Source: Candidatus Rifleibacteriota bacterium (lineage in GTDB: Bacteria; Riflebacteria; Ozemobacteria; Ozemobacterales; Ozemobacteraceae). Taken from it: DNA of 15,484 nucleotides. The translations under genes were made by a program, and so were the position numbers. Every line of letters begins with the position of its first letter. Positions within the stretch are counted from its first letter, which is position 1. The stretch covers positions 1 to 15,484 of the forward strand of contig JAKJFO010000092.1 of the NCBI GenBank assembly GCA_022704885.1, given 5' to 3'. This document shows positions 5,416-12,902 of the stretch, piece after piece. The notes under the pieces are model-generated. The model was not told the DNA's origin and did no database searches. It saw nothing but the letters and a program-made list of their open reading frames with translations.

Positions 5416-7773
5416 ATGAAAAGATTACGGTCGATAAGGCTATGCATACTGGTGGTTCTGGCGGTTTTCTTCAGCAGTATGGTTACTGCGACCGGCTCTT
5501 TTGTAGCGACATCTGAGGGGATACGCTACGTTGTCAGAGATGAAACCGGCAATGTCGTCGAATCAGTAATACCCGATTTCGATGCCAAAACCGGCAAATA
5601 CTATGTCAAAGGCAGTCAGAACCGCATCATAAGCCAGGTGCTGGCAGATGAAGCGCCAATGACGCATTTCAAGCTGGTAACACCCGTAGACAGCAGTTCA
5701 TCAGTAGCGAGAACAAAAGATTTTCTCGGCAACCAGACAGAAGTGCTCAAAGCCCTGCCTAACACAGACCCACGCTATCAGCAGCTGAAAACCTATATCG
5801 AAAACAACCCCGGCCTGCGCCAGACTGTGTCGATGCAGGTCGAAGCCAGAAATTTCAAGATCAACCGCCTCCAGCAAGACGTATCCCAGGGAACCAAAGA
5901 CCCCGCCTTCGCCGAGTGGCTGGTCAACGACCTCAAAAAGCCGGTTTATCTCGAAGTCGACAATTCAGGCGGCGTTCATCATGATGCCCGTGGCTTCGTT
6001 CTCGCCGAACAGGGCGACAACGGCCAGGTCAGCTACCGTGACAATTCTAACGTCAACCGCATTGTAATTCCATCTAACAGTGAAGTTTTCAATGGTGGCA
6101 TGGCTGACCCCTCGGCCGCGTCTGTAATCGCGCACGAAACCGGGCACATGATCATGGATCAGCTCTATGAACGCAACAACTACCCGGCGACCAATTACTA
6201 TGGCTCGCATTCGAAGAACACGGTTTCAGATGAAGGCTTCGCCATATCAGAAGGCTGGGCCGAGGCCATCGAAGCACTTTCTACCCGCGAATATCATGAC
6301 AACGCCACTTCCTGGCGAATTAAAACCCATAAAAACATTGCAGATAACAAGTATATCTTCAAAAATCAGGGTGTGACCGATGGCCCGAACGACGGCGTGC
6401 TGAAAAACGGCATGGAAATGCTGTCTACCGAAGGCGTCAATGCCTCGCTGTTCTATGATGTTCTTGCAAGCAACCGCATTCAGGCGCCATACTCGAAGGT
6501 CTGCCAGGTGTTCGAAAGCAGCAAACCGCAAACCTACCGCGAATTTGTCGATGCCTACATTCAGAAGTTCCCTGAAGACCGCAGCCAGATGATCAGGCAG
6601 TTCCTCGACAATACCAAGTATGCTACGGTCGACGGTAACGCCACCACCAGATACAAAGAAATTCACGACGCGCAGCAGGCATGGCTGAACGCCAGCGACC
6701 CGACTGCCAAAGCTCAGCTCAAATCCGACTATGACGCCAAACTGGCCAGCTATAATGAAACCAACGAGGCACTTTACCGGCAGGCGGTCGTCGAGGGAAA
6801 AATCGATGGAGCCATCGATGGCTCGCGAGCCTACAGCGACCAGACGACTTCTGAATTTCGCTCGCTGCGGCTGAGCGAAACCCTGATCAAAACACAAAAA
6901 GCTCTCGGCAAGGGCTTTCAGAACGCCGCCAGTTCGATCAAGCAGTCGTTCAGCGTTAAGAATCTGGCAATGACTGCCGGCACTTCGATTGCGATAAACC
7001 TGGCCAGCCAGCTGATGAACGGGCAGAAGGTCAGCGTCAAAGACGCGGTTAAGTCGGTCGCTTCGATGCAGTTCGTCGGCAACGTCGTCGGCTCTTCGCT
7101 CGGCGCGGCCGCCGGACAGGTATTTACACCTCTTATTCAGACATTCGTTCCGATTCCTATCGTCGGCACCATCGCCGGCGCTCTGCTGCCGACCTTGACG
7201 GCTCTGGTCGGAGGCTCTCTCGGCGGCAACCTCGGCAGCGGCATGAGTTTCAAGGCTGCGATCAAAGCGCTCGACCCGGTAGCCATCGCCGGCCAGGCCG
7301 CCGGTTCGACTCTCGGCGCCATGCTCGGTTCGATGATTCCGATACCGGTGGTCGGCACCATGCTGGGCAGCATAGTCGGCGGTATAATCGGCGAAAAGCT
7401 GTTCTCAGGCATAGCCAGGCTGTTTGGCTACAAAAAAGGCGGAGCACAGGCACAGACTCCTGCAGCCAGCGAAGTTCAGCCACCCTATAGGTTGAGCGTG
7501 CAATCAGCCGACACGCTGCAGTTGCCGACACAGACGAGATCAACACCGACCGCTGATCCATACGGAGTCAGACTGGCACCTGAAGTCGACAGAATCCCTT
7601 ACGGCCAGATGCACCCCAACCTCAAGAAGGTCAAAGACCTGTATGAAGCTTCTTATAAGGCTTACGTTCAGGCTTTAAGCAGCGGTAATCAGGCACTGGC
7701 CAAAGAGAAGCTCGAAGAATTTCAGAGCACCAAGGCCAGATATCAGCGCGCGCTCAGCGCCTACACGAAGTAG
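5416..7773 (+). CDS. Exported HETGH metalloprotease with duplicated glycine-zipper region
   Basis: A 785-aa protein that I cannot place in a named family. It has an N-terminal signal peptide (positive start MKRLRSIR, hydrophobic to about residue 24). The zincin motif AHETGHMIMD has His240, Glu241 and His244; SEGWAEAIE 34 residues later offers Glu279 as third zinc ligand, the gluzincin pattern, so a metallopeptidase activity outside the cytoplasm is likely. Residues 419-455 and 735-783 are charged helical segments similar to one another. Between them, residues 513-672 are Gly/Ala-rich and hydrophobic, with three perfect GxxxGxxxGxxxG runs (555-567, 626-638, 647-659) and a tandem duplication (see separate entry). 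This part resembles glycine-zipper membrane segments and may anchor, oligomerise or insert into membrane. GGAGG precedes the ATG. It ends six bases from the stop of another gluzincin gene on the opposite strand. The protease call is firm on motif; substrate and purpose are unknown. Confidence 0.75.
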   Translation: MKRLRSIRLCILVVLAVFFSSMVTATGSFVATSEGIRYVVRDETGNVVESVIPDFDAKTGKYYVKGSQNRIISQVLADEAPMTHFKLVTPVDSSSSVARTKDFLGNQTEVLKALPNTDPRYQQLKTYIENNPGLRQTVSMQVEARNFKINRLQQDVSQGTKDPAFAEWLVNDLKKPVYLEVDNSGGVHHDARGFVLAEQGDNGQVSYRDNSNVNRIVIPSNSEVFNGGMADPSAASVIAHETGHMIMDQLYERNNYPATNYYGSHSKNTVSDEGFAISEGWAEAIEALSTREYHDNATSWRIKTHKNIADNKYIFKNQGVTDGPNDGVLKNGMEMLSTEGVNASLFYDVLASNRIQAPYSKVCQVFESSKPQTYREFVDAYIQKFPEDRSQMIRQFLDNTKYATVDGNATTRYKEIHDAQQAWLNASDPTAKAQLKSDYDAKLASYNETNEALYRQAVVEGKIDGAIDGSRAYSDQTTSEFRSLRLSETLIKTQKALGKGFQNAASSIKQSFSVKNLAMTAGTSIAINLASQLMNGQKVSVKDAVKSVASMQFVGNVVGSSLGAAAGQVFTPLIQTFVPIPIVGTIAGALLPTLTALVGGSLGGNLGSGMSFKAAIKALDPVAIAGQAAGSTLGAMLGSMIPIPVVGTMLGSIVGGIIGEKLFSGIARLFGYKKGGAQAQTPAASEVQPPYRLSVQSADTLQLPTQTRSTPTADPYGVRLAPEVDRIPYGQMHPNLKKVKDLYEASYKAYVQALSSGNQALAKEKLEEFQSTKARYQRALSAYTK
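7036..7410 (+). repeat. Tandem duplication encoding two glycine-zipper units
   Basis: Within the 785-aa protein, residues 541-611 and 612-665 align as two copies. Both begin with a K-x-A-[VI]-K-x segment, continue with G-x-x-x-G-S-[ST]-L-G-A, and reach a shared [VI]PIP[IV]VGT block (578-585 and 641-648). Copy one carries about eight extra residues before that block and a longer tail. The DNA copies have diverged clearly, so this is an old duplication at protein level rather than a recent nucleotide repeat. Confidence 0.75.
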
Positions 7774-7779
7774 CTGCGA

Positions 7780-10443
7780 TCAGCGCAGAACCGCGAGTTT
7801 GCCGGACGCACGGAATTTCTGTGTATCGGCAGCTGCATTGATGCGGTAGATATAGACACCATTACTCACGGGCCGGCCGTTTTTGCTGCACAGATTCCAG
7901 GCGGCTCCATAAACCGAGGCAGTCTCCTGCTCGAGCGGCAGCGTTACCAGATGATGTCCGGCCGTGTCATAAATTTTGACTTCGCCATAATTGATCAGCG
8001 GCGCGCCCGAAAAATTCATTCTGAAGCGGGCCTGCTGCCGACACGGATTGGGAAAAACTTCAGCACGGGCGCTGACAGTCGGCGCCAGACCCTGACCGGC
8101 AATCGAGGCCTTTGCGAGATTTCCGGCGCGGTCGGCCAGTTCGACCGTAATCTTGTTTTCACCATGATCAAGCGCGGCGACCAGCAGATCTATTGTCGAA
8201 GTTTCGGCTGAATAAGAGGCCTCGATCTGGCGATTGTTGGCGAGCACGCGCATGCCTGAAAAATCGACACCGGAAAGGTCGTCAGAGGCAGAAACATCTA
8301 TCAGCAGATGGTTGGCATCGATCTGGCGAATTCTCGGCAACGCCAGCACCGGAGAGGCACGGTCATTGAGCAGGAAATAACGGCCGGCGACAGCGACTGA
8401 TGCCTGACGGTCATTACCGGCAGATCGCAAAGGCTGCCAGTCAGTGATTGAACCAGAATCGTCAACCCGACACCACCCGGCCCCTTGGGCACGGTAGGTT
8501 TGAGAACTGAATACAACTGCAGCAGAAGCAGCTTCTGGCAGAATTATATCGAAAGGACCGGCAAGAACTTCGGCCACCGGCGACAAGAGCATGGCATCAG
8601 ACTGCGAAAACATCAGCAGTCCATCGTGGGCAGCCTGCTCTATCTTGAGATAAACATTGGCCAGAGGCAGATCGATGCTTTCGCTTTCGCGGTTCCGGGC
8701 CGCTGAGAAACTGAACGAACAGGAATTTTCGCCATAATAGCAGACCGCCTGGCCGCGCCCATCGCCTGGAATCTGATAATGCGCCATATAGGTGGTCTTT
8801 GTATTGTCAGCACTGATAAAATCGGGAGTATCGATAAGGTTGCCAAAGAAAACGCGAAGAGTCGGCGGTGTTTCGATCGGGCCCGAAAATGACTTGAGAA
8901 AAATCAGAATTTGATCAGAGAATACCGGGTGCGCTACCGGATAAAGCACCAGCGAAGCGGTATCGGTCTTGAACGAATAATTCAGCGCCCTGTTGTCTGA
9001 GACTTCAGGATTGACGGCTATCGGCAAAAGGAAATAACGCCGCTGACCTGTAAAGTCGGCGCTCAATGTGACCTGACCTCGATGATCTGGGTATAAAGGG
9101 CGCAAAAAGCCGGGGGAATCATGTGAGATTTCGGCAAGATATGGCGTCATTCCCTCTTCAAATGACATGGTGATGTTAACCTGCCCCTTACCGTAAATCT
9201 CTTCGAGCAACACGCTGTTCGGAATGGTCTGACCATGCCCGCCGACAAATGATCCGGCATCGCTGGCAAAATAGTGTTTGACGAAACGCAGCGGCAACAT
9301 TGCCGCGAGATCCTTGCCAAAAGCGGCCTGTTTGTCGGAAAATTCCCAGAGGGGGTTGCCCGAGTCTTCGCTGTGCAGTCCCATGACAAAATTGGCAAAT
9401 GCCTCGTTAAAACTTGTATTGACCGAGGTCAACAGGCGATTTATCGAAGCAGCGCCCTTATCACGCGAATGCACCAGCTCACGCACGAACTGCTTCTGCA
9501 ACGACGCGGTTTCCCCGCCATACTTCTCGACCAGCCAGCAGATGAATGCAAATGAAGCGCCATACTGTCTGAACAGAACATCTTCGCGAAACCAGCTCTC
9601 TTTGCTGTTGCTGACCAGGTTGATCGCGGGGTTTTCGAGATAACGCGCAAAATGAGGTTCGGGCGGCCAGCGTTCGCCCTGTTTGCCTACTTCGCCCGAG
9701 AAAACGTATTCACCGAACATCGAAAAACCTTCGTCCAGCCAGCGTTCCTGCTCTGGAAACTGGCTGGCATGCTGAATCGAAAAATTTACCATGTGCTGCA
9801 GCTCATGCGCGAGAGTTCGATAAAACTGGTTGCCCTTATCTTCGGGGTCGCCCGGCTCACCTGGAGCTATATCCATGAAAAACACAGGTTTCTGATTACC
9901 GAAAAGGCTGTCTAGATCGCGATGATCGAAATATCCAGCGACATACCCCTCTGCGAAACTGTCTCTGATATCGACGAGAAAGATATAGACACGTTCGTCA
10001 GGCAGTTTGAATTCAGACGGCATCACCGGGCGGCCAAACCAGCTGTCAACGGTTTTGAACACGCGATTGTCGAAATTTTCGACGATCTGACTGTAAATTG
10101 TCGCAGCGCGCTCGCCATAAATGCCGACTTTTTCGCGCTCGATGAAGAGATAGCAATGCCTTCCCTGCGCGACAAGTTTGCCTACCCGATATTCATAATT
10201 GCCGGTCGAAAAATTGTAGACCTGAAAACCGGTTTCGGTCTCGCCAGGAATCAGCCTGATACTGCGCGAGGCTTCACGCACCTGAGCCCGAAAAGAAGAA
10301 TCACTCAGATATTTCTGGCGAAGCAGCGAGTCAAGTTCTCTCCTGCGTTCGCGCAGGCGAAACGTGCCATCGACAACCTCTGCCGCCAGCAGCTGCAAAG
10401 TCGGAAAAATCATGAACATCGCCAGCATGAAACCGATGGCCAT
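7780..10443 (-). CDS. Exported HELQH gluzincin-type metalloprotease with Ig-like and FlgD-like C-terminus
   Basis: About 887 aa from the ATG at 10443. It starts with a hydrophobic signal segment (ending near LLAAEV). The peptidase part contains LAHELQHMVN (His213, Glu214, His217) followed 20 residues on by WLDEGFS with Glu238 as third ligand, the pattern of M30 hyicolysin-like and related gluzincins. A YGASFAFICWLVEKYGG helix follows, as in that group. The middle third is beta-rich. An Ig-like segment (VSASDDLSGVDF...) precedes the last 97 residues, which read as a FlgD-like or type IX-style sorting domain: VFPNPCRQQARF, VKIYDTAGHHL, NGVYIYRI, SGKLAVLR. The start is uncertain. The frame stays open to an ATG at 10533, which would overlap the upstream gene by 65 bases but would add Arg/Lys before the hydrophobic stretch; a TTG at 10485 is another option. 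No strong ribosome binding site is seen for any of them. It is the last gene of a minus-strand operon. Confidence 0.82.
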   Translation of the reverse strand: MAIGFMLAMFMIFPTLQLLAAEVVDGTFRLRERRRELDSLLRQKYLSDSSFRAQVREASRSIRLIPGETETGFQVYNFSTGNYEYRVGKLVAQGRHCYLFIEREKVGIYGERAATIYSQIVENFDNRVFKTVDSWFGRPVMPSEFKLPDERVYIFLVDIRDSFAEGYVAGYFDHRDLDSLFGNQKPVFFMDIAPGEPGDPEDKGNQFYRTLAHELQHMVNFSIQHASQFPEQERWLDEGFSMFGEYVFSGEVGKQGERWPPEPHFARYLENPAINLVSNSKESWFREDVLFRQYGASFAFICWLVEKYGGETASLQKQFVRELVHSRDKGAASINRLLTSVNTSFNEAFANFVMGLHSEDSGNPLWEFSDKQAAFGKDLAAMLPLRFVKHYFASDAGSFVGGHGQTIPNSVLLEEIYGKGQVNITMSFEEGMTPYLAEISHDSPGFLRPLYPDHRGQVTLSADFTGQRRYFLLPIAVNPEVSDNRALNYSFKTDTASLVLYPVAHPVFSDQILIFLKSFSGPIETPPTLRVFFGNLIDTPDFISADNTKTTYMAHYQIPGDGRGQAVCYYGENSCSFSFSAARNRESESIDLPLANVYLKIEQAAHDGLLMFSQSDAMLLSPVAEVLAGPFDIILPEAASAAVVFSSQTYRAQGAGWCRVDDSGSITDWQPLRSAGNDRQASVAVAGRYFLLNDRASPVLALPRIRQIDANHLLIDVSASDDLSGVDFSGMRVLANNRQIEASYSAETSTIDLLVAALDHGENKITVELADRAGNLAKASIAGQGLAPTVSARAEVFPNPCRQQARFRMNFSGAPLINYGEVKIYDTAGHHLVTLPLEQETASVYGAAWNLCSKNGRPVSNGVYIYRINAAADTQKFRASGKLAVLR

Positions 10444-10468
10444 GAGAGATTTGCGATTAAATTGTGCC

Positions 10469-11908
10469 TCAGGTAAGGTTGGCAATTGAGAATACCGCGA
10501 CAGTGATATCGTCCTTGGTTGGTTCGGTGGCATTTTCGACCAGCTGGGTAATTTCGTTGACTATTTCCTGGGAAGTTTTTGTGCGACGCTCGAGCAGAAA
10601 GTTTTTGAGCGCGACATAACCATCACGGTGCCCAAGATTGTATTCAAAAAAATCGACAAGCCCGTCAGAATAAAACATTATCTTGTCGCCCTCATCAACA
10701 GGCACTTCGATGCTTTGATATTCGCTCTCGTTAAAGATGCCGAGCAGAGTTCCGGTTGACACGAGCTCTTTGATCCCGTTTTTTCTGAAATCGAGATGCA
10801 ACGGAAAATCGTGACCGGCACTGGCATAGCAGAAGCATTTTCGCGTAAGATCGAAGATTCCCCAGAGCGCTGATGAGTTGAAGCGGGAACGCGCCCCGAG
10901 GAACTGCTTCATCGCGATATTTATGTCTGCCAGCAGGCGTTCAGGTGGAATATCGAGGCTTGTCTTTTCGTTAAAGAGACAGACGACGACCGCCATTACC
11001 AGCGCCGCCGGGATGCCTTTACCGCTGACGTCGCCGATGAGAATACCAAGACGGCCGACATCGGGTTTTTCTACGTATCTCACAAAATCGCCGCCGATAA
11101 AACGGGCGGGGCGGCTGTAAGTCGCGATCTCGAGCCCTGGTAATGACGGAGCCTCGCGCTGCATGACGCCTTCCTGAACGATGCGCGACATCTCAAGTTC
11201 TCGCTGAATCTGTATCTGTCTTTCCGAGAGGTCTTCGGCCCGCAAGGCCATTTCTTTGTGCATGCGGTAGTTGTGCAGGCAGATCGAAATCTGGTCTGAG
11301 AGAATCTCAAGCCGAAAGTTGTCTTCTTCGCTGAGCTCACTGTCGTTGTCGTAGCGGCCGACCATCATGCAGCCATAAAATGTGTGGTTGCAGACCAGCG
11401 TAGTACCGGCCAGAGCCCCGCGAAATTCGTGCTCTTTGAAAGCGTGTTCAAGCAGTCTGAAAGAAAGAGTCACATCATCGAGTCCAGGTTCACTGGCGAT
11501 CTGGTCAAAATTGACCGCAGCAAAGCGGTTTAGCTCGATGCCGGCAGCTTCGACCGCGACGAAGCTGTCCTTTTCGAAATCCATCAGAAACAGAACTGCC
11601 CAGTCAAAACGACCGAGGTCGAGAACGTTGTTGAGAATCTGGCTGTAAGGCCTCTCGCTCTGCAGTATCTGCAGATTATCGAGTTCATGCACCTTTGCAT
11701 AAAAATCGCAGACTTCTACCGCAGTCGATTGAAGAATGATCTGGTCGCGCAAATAGGCAAAGCAGATGATTATCATGCCAAAAACGGCAGGCAACGCCCA
11801 GCCATGCACCGGGATCAGCACTGCTGTCAGGGCAATAGCCATCAACCACAGAAAAATCACCAGCAGCTTGATATTGTTAGCTCGCTTAATTGCCGCCCTG
11901 CCAGTCAA
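10469..11908 (-). CDS. Membrane GAF-SpoIIE serine phosphatase (RsbU-like)
   Basis: About 479 aa. Two closely spaced transmembrane helices lie at the N-terminus (about residues 14-33 and 38-52), then a GAF-like sensor (about 87-215), a coiled segment, and a PP2C/SpoIIE phosphatase domain (about 240-479). Metal-binding aspartates are in place (numbering for the 479-aa form): IGGDF (Asp274), IGDVSGKG (Asp293), YSDGLVD (Asp415) and TKDDITVAVF (Asp466/467). ASAGHDFPL is also typical. Such enzymes dephosphorylate STAS-domain anti-anti-sigma factors in partner-switching pathways. The start is a TTG in either reading. I prefer 11908 because GAGGGG lies six bases upstream; the TTG at 11926 abuts the previous stop but lacks a ribosome binding site. 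No STAS or anti-sigma kinase gene is in the window, so the target is unknown. It is co-oriented with an upstream 204-aa gene and a downstream protease gene 25 bases away. Confidence 0.9.
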   Translation of the reverse strand: MTGRAAIKRANNIKLLVIFLWLMAIALTAVLIPVHGWALPAVFGMIIICFAYLRDQIILQSTAVEVCDFYAKVHELDNLQILQSERPYSQILNNVLDLGRFDWAVLFLMDFEKDSFVAVEAAGIELNRFAAVNFDQIASEPGLDDVTLSFRLLEHAFKEHEFRGALAGTTLVCNHTFYGCMMVGRYDNDSELSEEDNFRLEILSDQISICLHNYRMHKEMALRAEDLSERQIQIQRELEMSRIVQEGVMQREAPSLPGLEIATYSRPARFIGGDFVRYVEKPDVGRLGILIGDVSGKGIPAALVMAVVVCLFNEKTSLDIPPERLLADINIAMKQFLGARSRFNSSALWGIFDLTRKCFCYASAGHDFPLHLDFRKNGIKELVSTGTLLGIFNESEYQSIEVPVDEGDKIMFYSDGLVDFFEYNLGHRDGYVALKNFLLERRTKTSQEIVNEITQLVENATEPTKDDITVAVFSIANLT

Positions 11909-11926
11909 AATCAGCCCCTCACTCAA

Positions 11927-12541
11927 TCAGTCTTCAAAATTTATGCTTCCCCATTCAGAAAGTCCGACAAAAAGCTTCTTCGGGCTGCGTGCATCAAGGT
12001 AGAAACGTGAATCTTTTTCGAGATAATTCTTAAGACGCTGCCTGATCTTGAACAGAAGATCCTTGGTAAACACGCTCTTCAGCTCAAAACTCGCGGTCAG
12101 AGGCGACGAAAACCGCCGCCACAGGTCAGAAAGACTGAGCGGCTTACCCCGCTTTTTCAGCATTTTATAAGTGCTTTCCAGCATGGCTTCAAAAAGTTCG
12201 GCGCCGTTATAAACATAAAAAAATGCCACAGGCGGCAGAAAACCAAACTGAGAAATGATTGTGCGCGCCTTTCTGACCAGTTTCTCGCCTTCGCCCTGAA
12301 AACCGACGACCTCTGAGCGTAAGATCCGCATGAGCATGAGATCTATGTCCTTGCGCGTCAGCGTGTCGATCAGACCGGCATCGCCAGGAAAAAACTTATG
12401 CAGAATCGGTCGAACCGTCTCTATTGGCTCGGTGCTCAAAAACTGCAGATTGCGCCCATAAGTCTCGGGATTTTTGCTTTTCATTTCCCCGAGAATCTTC
12501 TCGAACTGCAAAATAAATTCAAACTTGGTGTCGAATGGCAT
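11927..12541 (-). CDS. Unrecognised 204-aa cytoplasmic protein upstream of the phosphatase
   Basis: I do not recognise this protein. It has no signal peptide and no clear transmembrane segment, is predicted mostly helical and basic, and has two Phe-rich stretches (FGFLPPVAFFYVYNGAELFE in the middle, FYLDARSPKKLFVG near the end). The ATG at 12541 is preferred, with a weak TTAGG eight bases upstream; a TTG at 12547 would place the ribosome binding site too close. Its TGA lies within 20 bases of either possible start of the SpoIIE-type phosphatase gene, so the two are very likely translated together. By position it could be a regulator, adaptor or target of the phosphatase, but nothing in the sequence proves that. 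Confidence 0.75.
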   Translation of the reverse strand: MPFDTKFEFILQFEKILGEMKSKNPETYGRNLQFLSTEPIETVRPILHKFFPGDAGLIDTLTRKDIDLMLMRILRSEVVGFQGEGEKLVRKARTIISQFGFLPPVAFFYVYNGAELFEAMLESTYKMLKKRGKPLSLSDLWRRFSSPLTASFELKSVFTKDLLFKIRQRLKNYLEKDSRFYLDARSPKKLFVGLSEWGSINFED

Positions 12542-12547
12542 GCGCAA

Positions 12548-12588
12548 AACCTAAAATAAATTATTATTTATCTTAGGTTAAGTAACCT
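12548..12588. promoter_or_regulatory. Compound palindrome over the promoter and ribosome binding site of the 204-aa gene
   Basis: AACCTAA (12548-12554) and TTAGGTT (12573-12579), with inner arms ATAAAT and ATTTAT, form a 14-position dyad around a TATT loop with one mismatch (a G-U pair in the minus-strand RNA). The right arm is shared with a second perfect dyad, AGGTTA-AG-TAACCT (12575-12588). Three CCTAA/TTAGG-like half sites thus cover the -10 region and the ribosome binding site. It may be a repressor operator, or an RNA hairpin hiding the ribosome binding site in transcripts that start further upstream. Confidence 0.5.
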
Positions 12589-12598
12589 GCGAAATCAA
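12570..12598 (-). promoter_or_regulatory. Possible promoter of the 204-aa protein / phosphatase / protease operon
   Basis: On the minus strand, TTGATT (12593-12598) and TAAGAT (12570-12575) are 17 bases apart; each matches four of six consensus bases. The -10 lies inside the palindrome described separately, and the -35 lies just past the stop codon of the 57-aa gene. Confidence 0.45.
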
Positions 12599-12603
12599 GC
12601 AAT

Positions 12604-12777
12604 TTATTCGTCTTCGCCTGTTTCTTCGCTATCGTCGCTCTCGTAACCGCAACACATGTCGATCGAAGGCAGTGAACTTTCACCAGTAATCTGCAAAAAG
12701 CCTTTTTTGATGAACAGCAGAAACCCGCATAACGATACTGTATACAATCCTGCGAACATCGACAGTACTTCTTTCAT
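12604..12777 (-). CDS. 57-aa single-pass membrane microprotein with acidic tail
   Basis: A small gene below common length cut-offs. Its ATG (12775-12777) is preceded on the minus strand by GAAGGAGAGG four bases upstream, one of the best ribosome binding sites in the window. The product starts MKEVLSMFAGLYTVS and has one hydrophobic stretch (about residues 8-23, YTVSLCGFLLFI), two lysines right after it, then MCCGYE (41-46) and a strongly acidic end (ESDDSEETGEDE). The lysine pair suggests the tail faces the cytoplasm. It precedes the 204-aa gene on the same strand by 62 bases and may be the first gene of that operon. No family is recognised. A non-coding explanation is possible, but the ribosome binding site and coherent topology favour a real gene. 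Confidence 0.68.
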   Translation of the reverse strand: MKEVLSMFAGLYTVSLCGFLLFIKKGFLQITGESSLPSIDMCCGYESDDSEETGEDE

Positions 12778-12867
12778 AATACCTCTCCTTCAGTTCCATT
12801 ATCATATATCGGCAACGCGCTGCAGATTTCTGACGCATGTAACAATTTTTGCGCACCGCTCAGCAAT

Positions 12868-12881
12868 ACATGCCTGCATGT
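12868..12881. promoter_or_regulatory. Inverted repeat upstream of the zinc-ribbon gene
   Basis: ACATGC-CT-GCATGT is a perfect 6-2-6 dyad located 22 bases before the start codon at 12903, in the divergent region between the 57-aa gene and the zinc-ribbon gene. A third GCATGT occurs at 12835-12840. It could be an operator; no matching promoter hexamers could be identified by eye. Confidence 0.3.
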
Positions 12882-12902
12882 CGATAAGCAATACAGAGGC
12901 AG

